Positions 1 to 8,482 of a stretch of 8,482 nucleotides of DNA are shown one piece after another (position 1 is the first letter of the stretch; each line of letters begins with the position of its first letter). This DNA is from an uncultured Archangium sp. (lineage in GTDB: Bacteria; Myxococcota; Myxococcia; Myxococcales; Myxococcaceae). The position numbers and the translations under genes were made by a program. Location: assembly GCA_946479335.1 (NCBI GenBank), contig CAMLFP010000241.1, positions 1 to 8,482 of the forward strand, read 5' to 3'. The notes under the pieces are model-generated. The model was not told the origin of the DNA, did not search any database, and saw only the letters and a list, made by a program, of their open reading frames with translations.

Positions 1-172
1 AGCACCCTTGAAGAAGTCCCGCTGACAGACTGCGGCGAACGCGCAAGGACACCTGTGCGAGTGGCTGATCAATCCCTCACAGGAAGTCGCGCGAAGTACG
101 CGAGAACGCTCCGTGAACTTCTGGGCGCGCCGCGAAGCGAGAAGCGCGCGGACGCCCGAGGAACTCCCGCGG
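1..172. other. Left-edge gap, no assignable gene
   Basis: I could assign no gene here. On the plus strand, codons from position 2 read APLKKSR and then stop at 23-25. This could be the last seven residues of a gene entering from the left and converging on the acyltransferase, but seven residues prove nothing. On the minus strand a GTG with a short basic, weakly lipobox-like peptide (ending LLQGC) is open to the edge, also unsupported. The stretch just past the acyltransferase stop can fold weakly (GCGCGC at 125-130 with 144-149; TCGCG at 87-91 with CGCGA at 99-103), but there is no T-tract, so I do not call a terminator. The 10-mer GGCTGATCAA lies at 63-72 and recurs near the right end. Confidence 0.3.
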
Positions 173-2179
173 TCAGCGCACGCCGCCGTCGCTTCGTCGC
201 TCCAGCGCCGCCTTCAACGCGTCGCCCAGAAACGGCGCGAGGGTCGCGCCATACGTCCCGCTGACGTGCCCCACCCGGTCGCGGAAGACAAAGGCGTCGC
301 CGATGACGGCAGGGCACGCGTCGGCGTCACAGTAGAAATCAGAGAGGTCGACGAGAGGCGTCCCACTCTCCAGCGCGGCGGCGCGCAACACGTCGGGCGT
401 ACTGAAGGCCGTCGCGCGCGGGGTCTTGCAGTCAGCCAGCGCAGCGGTGCGGCGATGGATGCACTCGAACATCGCGGCCGACACCTCGGGCACCGGCGCG
501 ATGACGATGACCTCCGTGCCCGCGGCGCGCACCGGCCTCCACGCGTCGATGAACGAGGCCGCGCTCGCGTCGGCGATGGCCCAGCGCGCGGCGGTGGTGA
601 CGACGACGTCGTAGCGCTGCGCGAGGAGCCGCTCCTGCGTCTGCGCCATCACGCCCGCGCAATCGCTGTTCGCCGGGTGGAGGCGCCACTGGCAGCCGTA
701 CCCGAGGTAGCTGTCGAGCCGCCAACCGAAGCGCGCACTCTGTGACTTCATCGCCGGCAGCAGCGTCGCCGCGTGGCTGTCGCCCACCAGCGCGACCCGG
801 AGCGCTCCGGGCGCTTGAGAACCCCACGTGCAGGTCTTCAGCGCGCCGCCTTCATCGCGCCAACAGGCGTACGCGTCGGAGATGTCTGCATCGAGGTCGT
901 CGACCGACGGCACGACGGTGTCGCGCGAAGGCCTCGTCACCGCGCACCCGCGCCCAGCGCCCAGCGAGGCGCCCGCGCCGAAGCACGGGTCGGGGCGCGT
1001 CGCCGTCGTGAACGCCGGGCCCTGATGCGCCACCTTGCGGAGCCCCACCAGCGTCACCGACGTCAGCGCCAACAGCGCGAACGCACCGATGAAATACGCG
1101 CGACGCCCGCGAGCCTCCGGCGCGAACCACGACGCGCTGCGAATCGGTTGCTCCACGAAGCGGTACGAGAGCTCCGAGAGGCCCCACGTCAGCAGCGCGC
1201 CCACGAGGAGGAACTGCGGGCTCTCCACCGCGAGCAGCGAGGGCAACAGCACCACCACAGGGAAGTGCCAGAGGTAGAGCGAGTACGAGAGGGCGCCCAC
1301 GTGGCCGCTCGCGCGGTTCGTGAGCGGCAACATCAGCAATGCGTACGTCCCGTTCGTAGCGCCGGTGCCTGCGGCGAGGACCAGCACCGTCGACAACACC
1401 GGCAACAGCGCCGACGGCGCGGGGAACGCGCTCTGCGGTGAAATCACCACCAGGCTCGCGCACAGCCCGACGAGCCCCGACCAGCCCGTCGCCACCCGGG
1501 CGCCGAAAGGCAGCGGCAGCCCGCGCGCCGTGAGCGCCGCCAACACCGCGCCCGCGCCCAGCTCCCACGCGCGCGAGAACGTCGAGAAGTACGCGCTCGT
1601 GGGCCGCGACGACGTCTCGAAGAGCGCCCACGCGAGCGAGCCCGCGGAGACCGCGCCGAACACCAACGCCAACACCTTCGGGCGCGGACGAAGCGCGAAC
1701 GCGCCCGCCGCGAGGAGCGGCCACACGAAATAGAACTGCTCCTCCACCGAGAGCGACCAGAAGTGCTGCAGCGGCGACTTGAGCTGCCCGAGCTCGAAGT
1801 AGTCGGTGCCCACCGAGAGGAACCTCCAGTTCGCCGCGAACGCCAGCGTCCACCCCGCGTCGACGGCCGTCGCCAGCGCGCGGCTCCGCGTCACCACCAC
1901 CGCCGAGACGCCGACGGTGACCAGCAGCACCAGCACCGCGGCGGGCAGAATGCGCCGGGCGCGCCGCCGGTAGAAGTCGGCCAACGACAGCCGCCCGGTG
2001 CGCTCCAGCTCGCGCACGAGGTGCGCAGTGATGAGGTAACCGGAGATGACGAAGAAGACGTCGACGCCCACGAAGCCGCCGCGCGGCCAGTGCAGGAGAT
2101 GCTCGAGCATCACCGCCAGCACGGCGAAGGCGCGCAGCCCCTGGATGTCAGCGCGCACGGCGGTGGCCTGCTCGGTCAC
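173..2179 (-). CDS. OafA/YrhL-type membrane acyltransferase with C-terminal SGNH domain
   Basis: A 668-residue integral membrane O-acyltransferase of the acyltransferase-3 family. Family knowledge: these proteins move acetyl or other acyl groups across the inner membrane onto surface polysaccharide, peptidoglycan or other glycans; the SGNH domain completes transfer outside. Seen: DIQGLRAFAVLAV near residue 11, His27, GGFVGVDVFFVISGYLIT at 34-51, FYRRRARRILPA at 69-80, HFWSLSVEEQFYFVWPLL at 139-156, LSYSLYLWHFP at 297-307 and SYRFVEQPIR at 338-347, with about ten hydrophobic segments to residue 380. The SGNH part has GDSH at 466-469 (Ser468 the expected nucleophile) and a candidate Asp634/His638 pair. 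Ten cysteines lie in the outer domain. The GTG start at 2177-2179 has no clear ribosome site. A second GTG at 2156-2158 follows a GAGCAGG sequence and would give 661 residues. The start is 13 bases after the Hsp70 stop, so co-transcription is likely. The substrate cannot be read from the sequence. Confidence 0.93.
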   Translation of the reverse strand: MTEQATAVRADIQGLRAFAVLAVMLEHLLHWPRGGFVGVDVFFVISGYLITAHLVRELERTGRLSLADFYRRRARRILPAAVLVLLVTVGVSAVVVTRSRALATAVDAGWTLAFAANWRFLSVGTDYFELGQLKSPLQHFWSLSVEEQFYFVWPLLAAGAFALRPRPKVLALVFGAVSAGSLAWALFETSSRPTSAYFSTFSRAWELGAGAVLAALTARGLPLPFGARVATGWSGLVGLCASLVVISPQSAFPAPSALLPVLSTVLVLAAGTGATNGTYALLMLPLTNRASGHVGALSYSLYLWHFPVVVLLPSLLAVESPQFLLVGALLTWGLSELSYRFVEQPIRSASWFAPEARGRRAYFIGAFALLALTSVTLVGLRKVAHQGPAFTTATRPDPCFGAGASLGAGRGCAVTRPSRDTVVPSVDDLDADISDAYACWRDEGGALKTCTWGSQAPGALRVALVGDSHAATLLPAMKSQSARFGWRLDSYLGYGCQWRLHPANSDCAGVMAQTQERLLAQRYDVVVTTAARWAIADASAASFIDAWRPVRAAGTEVIVIAPVPEVSAAMFECIHRRTAALADCKTPRATAFSTPDVLRAAALESGTPLVDLSDFYCDADACPAVIGDAFVFRDRVGHVSGTYGATLAPFLGDALKAALERRSDGGVR

Positions 2180-2192
2180 GGAATGAGGCCCG

Positions 2193-3995
2193 CTACGCCA
2201 ACGCGATGAGGTTCTCGAGCAGCCGCGTCACCTCGGCCATCTGCGTGGTGTCTTGCGTCTTCACCGCGATGCGCCCCTGCGCCAGCAGCGCGCGCACCTG
2301 GCCCACGACTGCATCGGCTTCGGGCGACGGGTTCTCCTCGGCGCTCTTCTCGAGGATGCGCACCAGCCGCTCCGCCTTGTCCAACACCCGGGGGAACGCC
2401 GACTCCGACAGCTTGCTGGCCTGCGCCGCGGCGTAGTCGGCCTGCTCGCGCTCCAGCTTCTCGACTTCCTGCGGCTGCAGCGTGGTGCGCGCGTCGATGC
2501 GGATGGCCTCGCCGAGGCCGGTGGTGGTGTCGACCGCGCGCACCGACAGCGTGCCTTCATTCGAGAGCTCGAACGTCACCTCGATGGGCACGTCGGCGCG
2601 GCGCTCCACGGTGAGGTCGCCCAGCACCAGCTCGCCCAGCTTCGTGCACTCGTCGGCCCACTCGCTCTCGCCCTGGAAAATCGGCAGCCGCGCCGCCGTC
2701 TGGCCCGCGCGGTTCGGGAGGAACGTCTCCTTCGCGGCCGCGGGCACCGGCGTGTTGCGGGGAATCAGCTTGCGCACCGTGCCGCCCAGCACGCCCACCG
2801 ACAGCGAGCGCGTGGCGACATCGATGAGCGTGGTGGCGCCGGTGCGCGTGGCCAGCTCCGTGGCGTGCACCGCCGCGCCCAGCGCCACCGCTTCGTCGGG
2901 GTTCAAGCCGGCCACCGCGGGGCGGCCGAAGAACTGCTGCACCAGCTTGCGCACCAGCGGCACGCGCGTCATCCCGCCCACCAGCATCACCGCTTCGATG
3001 TCTTCGGGCTTGAGCTTCGCCTCGTCCAACGTGCGGCGCACCACCTGGAGGCAGCGCTCCGAGAGCGGCGCGGCCAGCGTCTCGAAGAAGTCGCGCGTGA
3101 GCGCGGTGTCCAACTGGCAGAAGCGCCCGTCGCTGCCCTCGGAGTGGTCGCCCAGCTCCGTCGCCGACAGGAACGCCTCCGACTGCTCGGTCAACGTGCG
3201 CTTGGCGCGCTCCGCGGCGTAGCGGAGCCGCTGCATCGACACGCGGTCCTTCAGCACCGCCTCGCGGTAGAGGTCGGGCACCTGCGCGGTGAGCCACTGC
3301 ACGATGCAGTTGTCGAAGTCGTCGCCGCCCAGCTGCGTGTCGCCGCCGGTCGCGCGCACCTCGAAGACGCCGTTCTCCATCTCGAGAATCGACACGTCGA
3401 AGGTGCCGCCGCCCAAGTCGAAGACCAGCACGCGGCCGCGCACCGAGTTGACGAGGCCGTACGCCATCGCGGCGGCGGTGGGCTCGTTGACGATGCGCAG
3501 CACCTCGAGGCCGGCGATGCGCGCGGCCTCACGCGTCGCCTGGCGCTGGCCGTCGTCGAAGTTCGCGGGCACGGTGATGACGCAGCGGCGCACCGGCTGG
3601 CCGAAGTGGGCCTCGGCGTCCAGCTTGAGCTCGCCCAGCAACATCGCGGAGACCTGCGTCAGCGGCATCACGCGGCCGGCGACCTTGATGCGCACCTCGC
3701 CCGACGGGCCCTGAATCAGCGGGTACGGCACCACGGTCTTCGCGGCGGCGGCCAGCTCCGGGCTCCAGCGCTTGCCGATGAAGCGCTTGGTGGCGGGGGC
3801 CACGCGGTCGGGTGCTTCGTCGCCGAGAATCTGCGCGCGCTCGCCGACCACGCGGTCGCCCAGCGCGGTGAAGCCCACGACCGACGGCGTCAACCGCGAG
3901 CCCTGCCGGCTCGGGATGATGACCGGCTTGCCTCCTTCGACCGTGGCGACCGCCGAGTACGTCGTGCCGAGGTCGATACCGATGACGGGTTCCAT
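2193..3995 (-). CDS. Divergent DnaK/Hsp70-family chaperone paralogue
   Basis: A 600-residue Hsp70, cytoplasmic and ATP-dependent. Nucleotide-binding domain: [12 protein letters not shown] at 5-16, [20 protein letters not shown] at 139-158, [15 protein letters not shown] at 167-181, [12 protein letters not shown] at 191-202, GGDDFD at 223-228 and [11 protein letters not shown] at 336-346. The substrate-binding domain keeps IPRNTPVP at 411-418 and a DnaK-like beta-sandwich to about 505, then a short helical lid. Differences from housekeeping DnaK: about 40 residues shorter, no acidic EEVD-like tail, and the linker region reads [12 protein letters not shown] (388-399) instead of the usual DVLLLDVTPLS. 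No dnaJ or grpE is adjacent. This looks like a specialised paralogue, so I give no symbol. I chose the ATG at 3993-3995 because the IGIDLGTT motif follows directly. The open frame extends 113 codons upstream, but that part is low-complexity shadow running into the opposite kinase gene. No spaced Shine-Dalgarno is present. Confidence 0.95.
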   Translation of the reverse strand: MEPVIGIDLGTTYSAVATVEGGKPVIIPSRQGSRLTPSVVGFTALGDRVVGERAQILGDEAPDRVAPATKRFIGKRWSPELAAAAKTVVPYPLIQGPSGEVRIKVAGRVMPLTQVSAMLLGELKLDAEAHFGQPVRRCVITVPANFDDGQRQATREAARIAGLEVLRIVNEPTAAAMAYGLVNSVRGRVLVFDLGGGTFDVSILEMENGVFEVRATGGDTQLGGDDFDNCIVQWLTAQVPDLYREAVLKDRVSMQRLRYAAERAKRTLTEQSEAFLSATELGDHSEGSDGRFCQLDTALTRDFFETLAAPLSERCLQVVRRTLDEAKLKPEDIEAVMLVGGMTRVPLVRKLVQQFFGRPAVAGLNPDEAVALGAAVHATELATRTGATTLIDVATRSLSVGVLGGTVRKLIPRNTPVPAAAKETFLPNRAGQTAARLPIFQGESEWADECTKLGELVLGDLTVERRADVPIEVTFELSNEGTLSVRAVDTTTGLGEAIRIDARTTLQPQEVEKLEREQADYAAAQASKLSESAFPRVLDKAERLVRILEKSAEENPSPEADAVVGQVRALLAQGRIAVKTQDTTQMAEVTRLLENLIALA

Positions 3996-4001
3996 CTTCG
4001 G

Positions 4002-4022
4002 CGCCCGGTATACACCGCCCGG
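4002..4022 (-). promoter_or_regulatory. Direct repeat flanking a GTATAC core before the Hsp70 gene
   Basis: Read on the minus strand, the 7-mer CCGGGCG occurs twice, 14 bases apart start to start (4022-4016 and 4008-4002), around GTGTATA. TATACC or TGTATA is the only A/T-rich hexamer close to the Hsp70 start and could be a -10 box. Transcription would then begin roughly 4-8 bases before the ATG. No convincing -35 sits at the right distance; a CTGACA (4056-4051 region) is too far. The paired repeats could be a regulator's site. Inferred by eye only. Confidence 0.3.
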
Positions 4023-4127
4023 CGCGCACACCCGGGGCCGATTGTCAGCGCGTCTCGCGGCCGGTCGGTCGCGCCGCGAAACGCACCCCGGCGGGAATTC
4101 GCCGCGCACCCGCCCGCGCGCCGTGGT

Positions 4128-4133
4128 TATTTT
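4128..4133 (+). promoter_or_regulatory. Candidate -10 box for the kinase gene (leaderless start)
   Basis: TATTTT sits in the only A/T-rich patch of the 145-base divergent gap, preceded by TGG at 4124-4126. It ends seven bases before the GTG at 4141, so transcription would start at or next to the start codon. That fits a leaderless transcript and would explain the absence of a Shine-Dalgarno. I see no matching -35. The rest of the gap (3996-4140) is GC-rich without other obvious signals. Confidence 0.35.
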
Positions 4134-4140
4134 CGCCGCG

Positions 4141-6830
<2,690 letters not shown>

Positions 6831-6843
<13 letters not shown>

Positions 6844-6858
6844 CGCCGGGTGTAAAAT
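6831..6858 (+). promoter_or_regulatory. Candidate sigma-70-type promoter for the FIST gene
   Basis: GTCACA at 6831-6836 matches TTGACA at four of six positions; TAAAAT at 6853-6858 matches TATAAT at five of six; the spacer is 16 bases. The start of transcription would be near 6865, giving a leader of roughly 95 bases before the ATG at 6959. It begins inside the kinase's last codons, so the FIST gene may be transcribed separately from the kinase. A TTGCAA at 6917-6922 has no -10 at a suitable distance, and GGGCACG at 6938-6944 lacks the TTGC partner of a sigma-54 promoter. Confidence 0.4.
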
Positions 6859-6872
6859 GACGCACTGATTTC

Positions 6873-6891
6873 ATGTGGTTAGTTGCCACAT
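6873..6891. repeat. Inverted repeat ATGTGG-N7-CCACAT in the FIST leader
   Basis: A perfect 6-bp inverted repeat with a 7-base centre (TTAGTTG), unusually A/T-rich for this window. It lies about 15 bases downstream of the candidate -10 box and 67 bases before the FIST start codon. It could be an operator placed to block transcription, or a small hairpin in the mRNA leader. It has no T-tract, so it is unlikely to terminate the kinase transcript. Confidence 0.4.
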
Positions 6892-6958
6892 CAGCCTTCG
6901 GTGGGTTCAGTGAAGTTGCAAGGGGCGGTACGCTGGTGGGCACGAAAGGAAGACCACC

Positions 6959-8140
6959 ATGCCGGTTCGAAGCGCTTCCGGTCAGTCGCACGCCGCGGAG
7001 ACTGCCACTGCTGTTCGGGAGGCGATGGGTGGGGCGTTGAGTCAACTGGGGGAGACCCCGACGCTCGGCGTGGTGTTCGCGTCAGCGAAGCACGAGCTCG
7101 GCGCCGCGTTGGGTGCCGCACGCGCACAGGCGCCGGGCTGCGCGTTCATCGGTTCGACCACCGCAGGTGAGTTCACCGAGCGCGGGAAGACGAATGGCGG
7201 AGTCGTGGTGTTGCTGACGACGCTGGAGCCGCGGACGTTCGAGCTGGCGACGGCCAGCGGCGTGAAGAGCGACCCGACGGGGGCGGCGCGCGTGTTGGCG
7301 GCGCCCTTCGCGGCGCTGGCGGCCTCGAGCGCGAAGCGGGGGCTGGCGCTCTCGACCAGCGTGCTGTTCGTCGATGGCCTGGCCGGCACCGGCGAGAAGC
7401 TGGTGAAGGAGGTGCTCAACGGCACGCGCAGCTTTCAGCAAATCGTCGGCGGCGCGGCGGGTGACGACGGGCGCTTCTCGCAGACCCAGGTGGGCACGCA
7501 CGAACGCAGCGGGCCCGACGCGGCGACGGTGCTGCACGCCTTCGGGCGTATGCCGTGGGGCGTGGGCGTCGGTCACGGGTTGAGCGCGCAGTCGCAGCGC
7601 ATGGTGGCGACGCGCGCGAAGGGCAACGTGCTGTACGAGCTCGACGGGCGCCCGGCCATCGAGGCGTACCGCGCGCATGCCGAGAAGCGCGGCGTGACGC
7701 TCGACGCGTCGAACACCGGCGCGTACCTCATCGGCAATGAGCTGGGCGTCTTCATCTTCAACGAGCTCCACCACGCGCGCGCGCCGGTGGGGGTGGGGCC
7801 GGGCGGCGAGCTGAACCTCGTGGCGGAGATTGCCCAGGGCGCGCAGGTCTGCATCCTCGATGGCAGGCCCGACGCGATGGTGGAGGCCGCCGGGCAGGCC
7901 GCGAAGGACGCGCGCGCGGCGTTGCAGGGCGCGGAGCCCGCCGGCGTGCTGGTCTTCGACTGCATCTGCCGGGGGATGATCCTCGACGGCGACTTCCAGC
8001 GTGAAATCGACGCCATCCGCGCGGTGTTCCCCGGCACGCCCATCGCCGGGTTCCTCACCTACGGGGAGATTGCCCGCTTCCGGGGCCGCCTCGACGGGTG
8101 GCACAACACGACGTCGGTGGTGGTCGCCCTCCCCGCCTGA
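6959..8140 (+). CDS. Stand-alone FIST-domain sensory protein
   Basis: A 393-residue soluble protein made of a FIST N and a FIST C domain and nothing else. Family knowledge: FIST domains are predicted ligand-binding sensory modules in bacterial signalling proteins, often fused to chemoreceptor, histidine kinase or GGDEF parts; small ligands such as amino acids have been proposed. Seen: CAFIGSTTAGEF at 61-72, VDGLAG at 138-143, GGAAGDDGRF at 164-173 and GVGVGHG at 201-207 (N domain), then GNVLYELDGRPAIEAY at 222-237, LVFDCICRGMILDG at 331-344 and PGTPIAGFLTYGEIA at 358-372 (C domain). There is no signal peptide, membrane segment or output domain, so it must act through a partner. The ATG has a good ribosome site, AAAGGAAG at 6945-6952, six bases upstream, in contrast to the other genes here. 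It lies 115 bases after the kinase on the same strand; a functional link is possible but not shown. Confidence 0.93.
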   Translation: MPVRSASGQSHAAETATAVREAMGGALSQLGETPTLGVVFASAKHELGAALGAARAQAPGCAFIGSTTAGEFTERGKTNGGVVVLLTTLEPRTFELATASGVKSDPTGAARVLAAPFAALAASSAKRGLALSTSVLFVDGLAGTGEKLVKEVLNGTRSFQQIVGGAAGDDGRFSQTQVGTHERSGPDAATVLHAFGRMPWGVGVGHGLSAQSQRMVATRAKGNVLYELDGRPAIEAYRAHAEKRGVTLDASNTGAYLIGNELGVFIFNELHHARAPVGVGPGGELNLVAEIAQGAQVCILDGRPDAMVEAAGQAAKDARAALQGAEPAGVLVFDCICRGMILDGDFQREIDAIRAVFPGTPIAGFLTYGEIARFRGRLDGWHNTTSVVVALPA

Positions 8141-8142
8141 GG

Positions 8143-8163
8143 AGCGGACCCGCGCGGGTCGCT
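8143..8163 (+). terminator. Hairpin just after the FIST stop, likely terminator
   Basis: Two bases after the TGA begins AGC-(G)-GACCCGCGCGGGTC-GCT. The core GACCCGCGCGGGTC (8147-8160) is a perfect palindrome, and AGC/GCT extends the stem past a one-base bulge. Position and strength suggest transcription termination of the FIST gene, but there is no T-tract, so it may instead stabilise the mRNA 3' end. The perfect palindrome GCTGATCAGC (8161-8170) overlaps its right side. Confidence 0.5.
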
Positions 8164-8196
8164 GATCAGCGCGCGGTCGAGATTCGGGCTGATCAA
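8161..8196. repeat. Two GCTGATCA sites in the convergent gap
   Basis: GCTGATCAGC at 8161-8170 is a perfect 10-base palindrome, and GGCTGATCAA at 8187-8196 repeats its core, 27 bases later start to start. The same GGCTGATCAA occurs at 63-72 (left gap) and at 4845-4854 (inside the kinase, encoding part of AADQF). All four TGATCA sites found by eye in the window carry the same GC prefix. Confidence 0.45.
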
Positions 8197-8314
8197 GCGG
8201 CGGGCGAGGCGCGCGCGGTGGCGCTCACGCGGGGCGCACCGTCGACGGCGTGGGGCTGCACGGGTCCGTGAACTGTGCGTGGAGTACGGCGCCCACGTGA
8301 CGTTCTTCGAGCAT

Positions 8315-8341
8315 TCCGCGGCGCCCCCTTCGCGCCGCGGG
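8315..8341 (-). terminator. Strong GC hairpin between convergent genes
   Basis: A perfect 9-bp stem, CCGCGGCGC (8316-8324) with GCGCCGCGG (8332-8340), closes a 7-base loop, and one T-G pair may extend it. It lies about 56 bases downstream of the stop of the right-edge minus-strand gene and is the best terminator candidate for that gene. It lacks a T-tract, as is common in such GC-rich DNA. A weaker stem, GGCCC (8359-8363) with GGGCC (8370-8374), lies between it and the stop. Confidence 0.4.
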
Positions 8342-8395
8342 TGATGATGCTGCTCGGCGGCCCGGTGGTGGGCCTGACGTTGGGCCCGCGGCGCT

Positions 8396-8482
8396 TCACC
8401 CGCGCGACACGGACGAAAGGATCACGTTGGAGAACGCCGGCTTGACCGTGTCGATGAATCGACTCAGGTCGCCGTGCTGCGC
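8396..8482 (-). CDS. C-terminal fragment of an unidentified gene (cut by window edge)
   Basis: On the minus strand the last 87 bases read in one open frame as AQHGDLSRFIDTVKPAFS followed by NVILSSVSRG and a TGA at 8396-8398. Residue balance, with hydrophobic positions spaced as in real secondary structure and few Arg/Pro/Ala runs, looks like genuine protein, unlike the shadow frames around it. The gene starts beyond the right edge and converges on the FIST gene. I do not recognise it. The order HGD, about eight residues, then a VKP and a VILSS strand faintly recalls the end of metallo-beta-lactamase-fold proteins such as the ComEC C-terminal region (HHGS, then RP and a hydrophobic strand). 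With 28 residues this is only a guess. Confidence 0.55.
   Translation of the reverse strand, partial: AQHGDLSRFIDTVKPAFSNVILSSVSRG

Noticed and set aside
852..1853. 333-codon minus-strand frame inside the acyltransferase
   Set aside because: Same strand, shifted frame, Arg/Gly/Ala-rich product; the true frame contains all acyltransferase-3 motifs.
3772..4140. 123-codon N-terminal extension of the kinase frame
   Set aside because: It lies mostly antisense to the Hsp70 ATPase domain. The zinc-finger start [10 protein letters not shown] is where such kinases begin.
6932..6956. Possible sigma-54 promoter before the FIST gene
   Set aside because: GGGCACG resembles the -24 element but the -12 TTGC is absent at the required spacing, and the ribosome site occupies that position.
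8193..8399. 68-codon minus-strand frame in the convergent gap
   Set aside because: Arg/Pro/Thr-rich product, includes the strong hairpin at 8315-8341, and overlaps the stop of the more protein-like right-edge frame. No ribosome site seen.

Overview
This is an 8.5 kb window of very GC-rich DNA, with most codon third positions G or C. Its gene content fits a myxobacterium (Myxococcota). The best lineage marker is the large Ser/Thr kinase: an N-terminal mini zinc finger, a Pkn-type kinase domain with HRDFKPDN, one membrane segment and a long helical-repeat C-terminus. That architecture is abundant in myxobacteria. The lineage is inferred from gene style, not from a marker gene.

Layout, left to right. 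Positions 1-172 hold no assignable gene. An OafA-type membrane acyltransferase with a C-terminal SGNH domain (minus strand, 173-2179) lies 13 bases downstream of a divergent DnaK/Hsp70 paralogue (minus strand, 2193-3995), so the two probably form a dnaK-like > acyltransferase operon. A 145-base divergent region separates that operon from the 900-residue kinase (plus strand, 4141-6843). A 115-base gap with a candidate promoter and two inverted repeats leads to a stand-alone FIST sensory protein (plus strand, 6959-8140). A 255-base convergent region with two strong hairpins follows, then the C-terminal 28 codons of an unidentified minus-strand gene that runs off the right edge.

How they may work together: kinase and Hsp70 paralogue share a divergent control region, so co-regulation in a signalling or stress response is plausible but unproven. 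The FIST protein is a ligand-binding type of sensor without an output domain, so it needs a partner. The kinase next door is one candidate, but the separate promoter-like sequence and strong ribosome site of the FIST gene suggest its own regulation. The acyltransferase would modify a cell-surface or secreted glycan.

I do not see a clearly new multi-gene system. The points most worth a second look are: the kinase's degenerate APE motif; promoter-like boxes placed so that the kinase (and perhaps the Hsp70 gene) would be leaderless; the paired inverted repeats before the FIST gene; five regularly spaced cysteine pairs in the acyltransferase's outer domain; and recurrent GCTGATCA sites, three of four in intergenic DNA.
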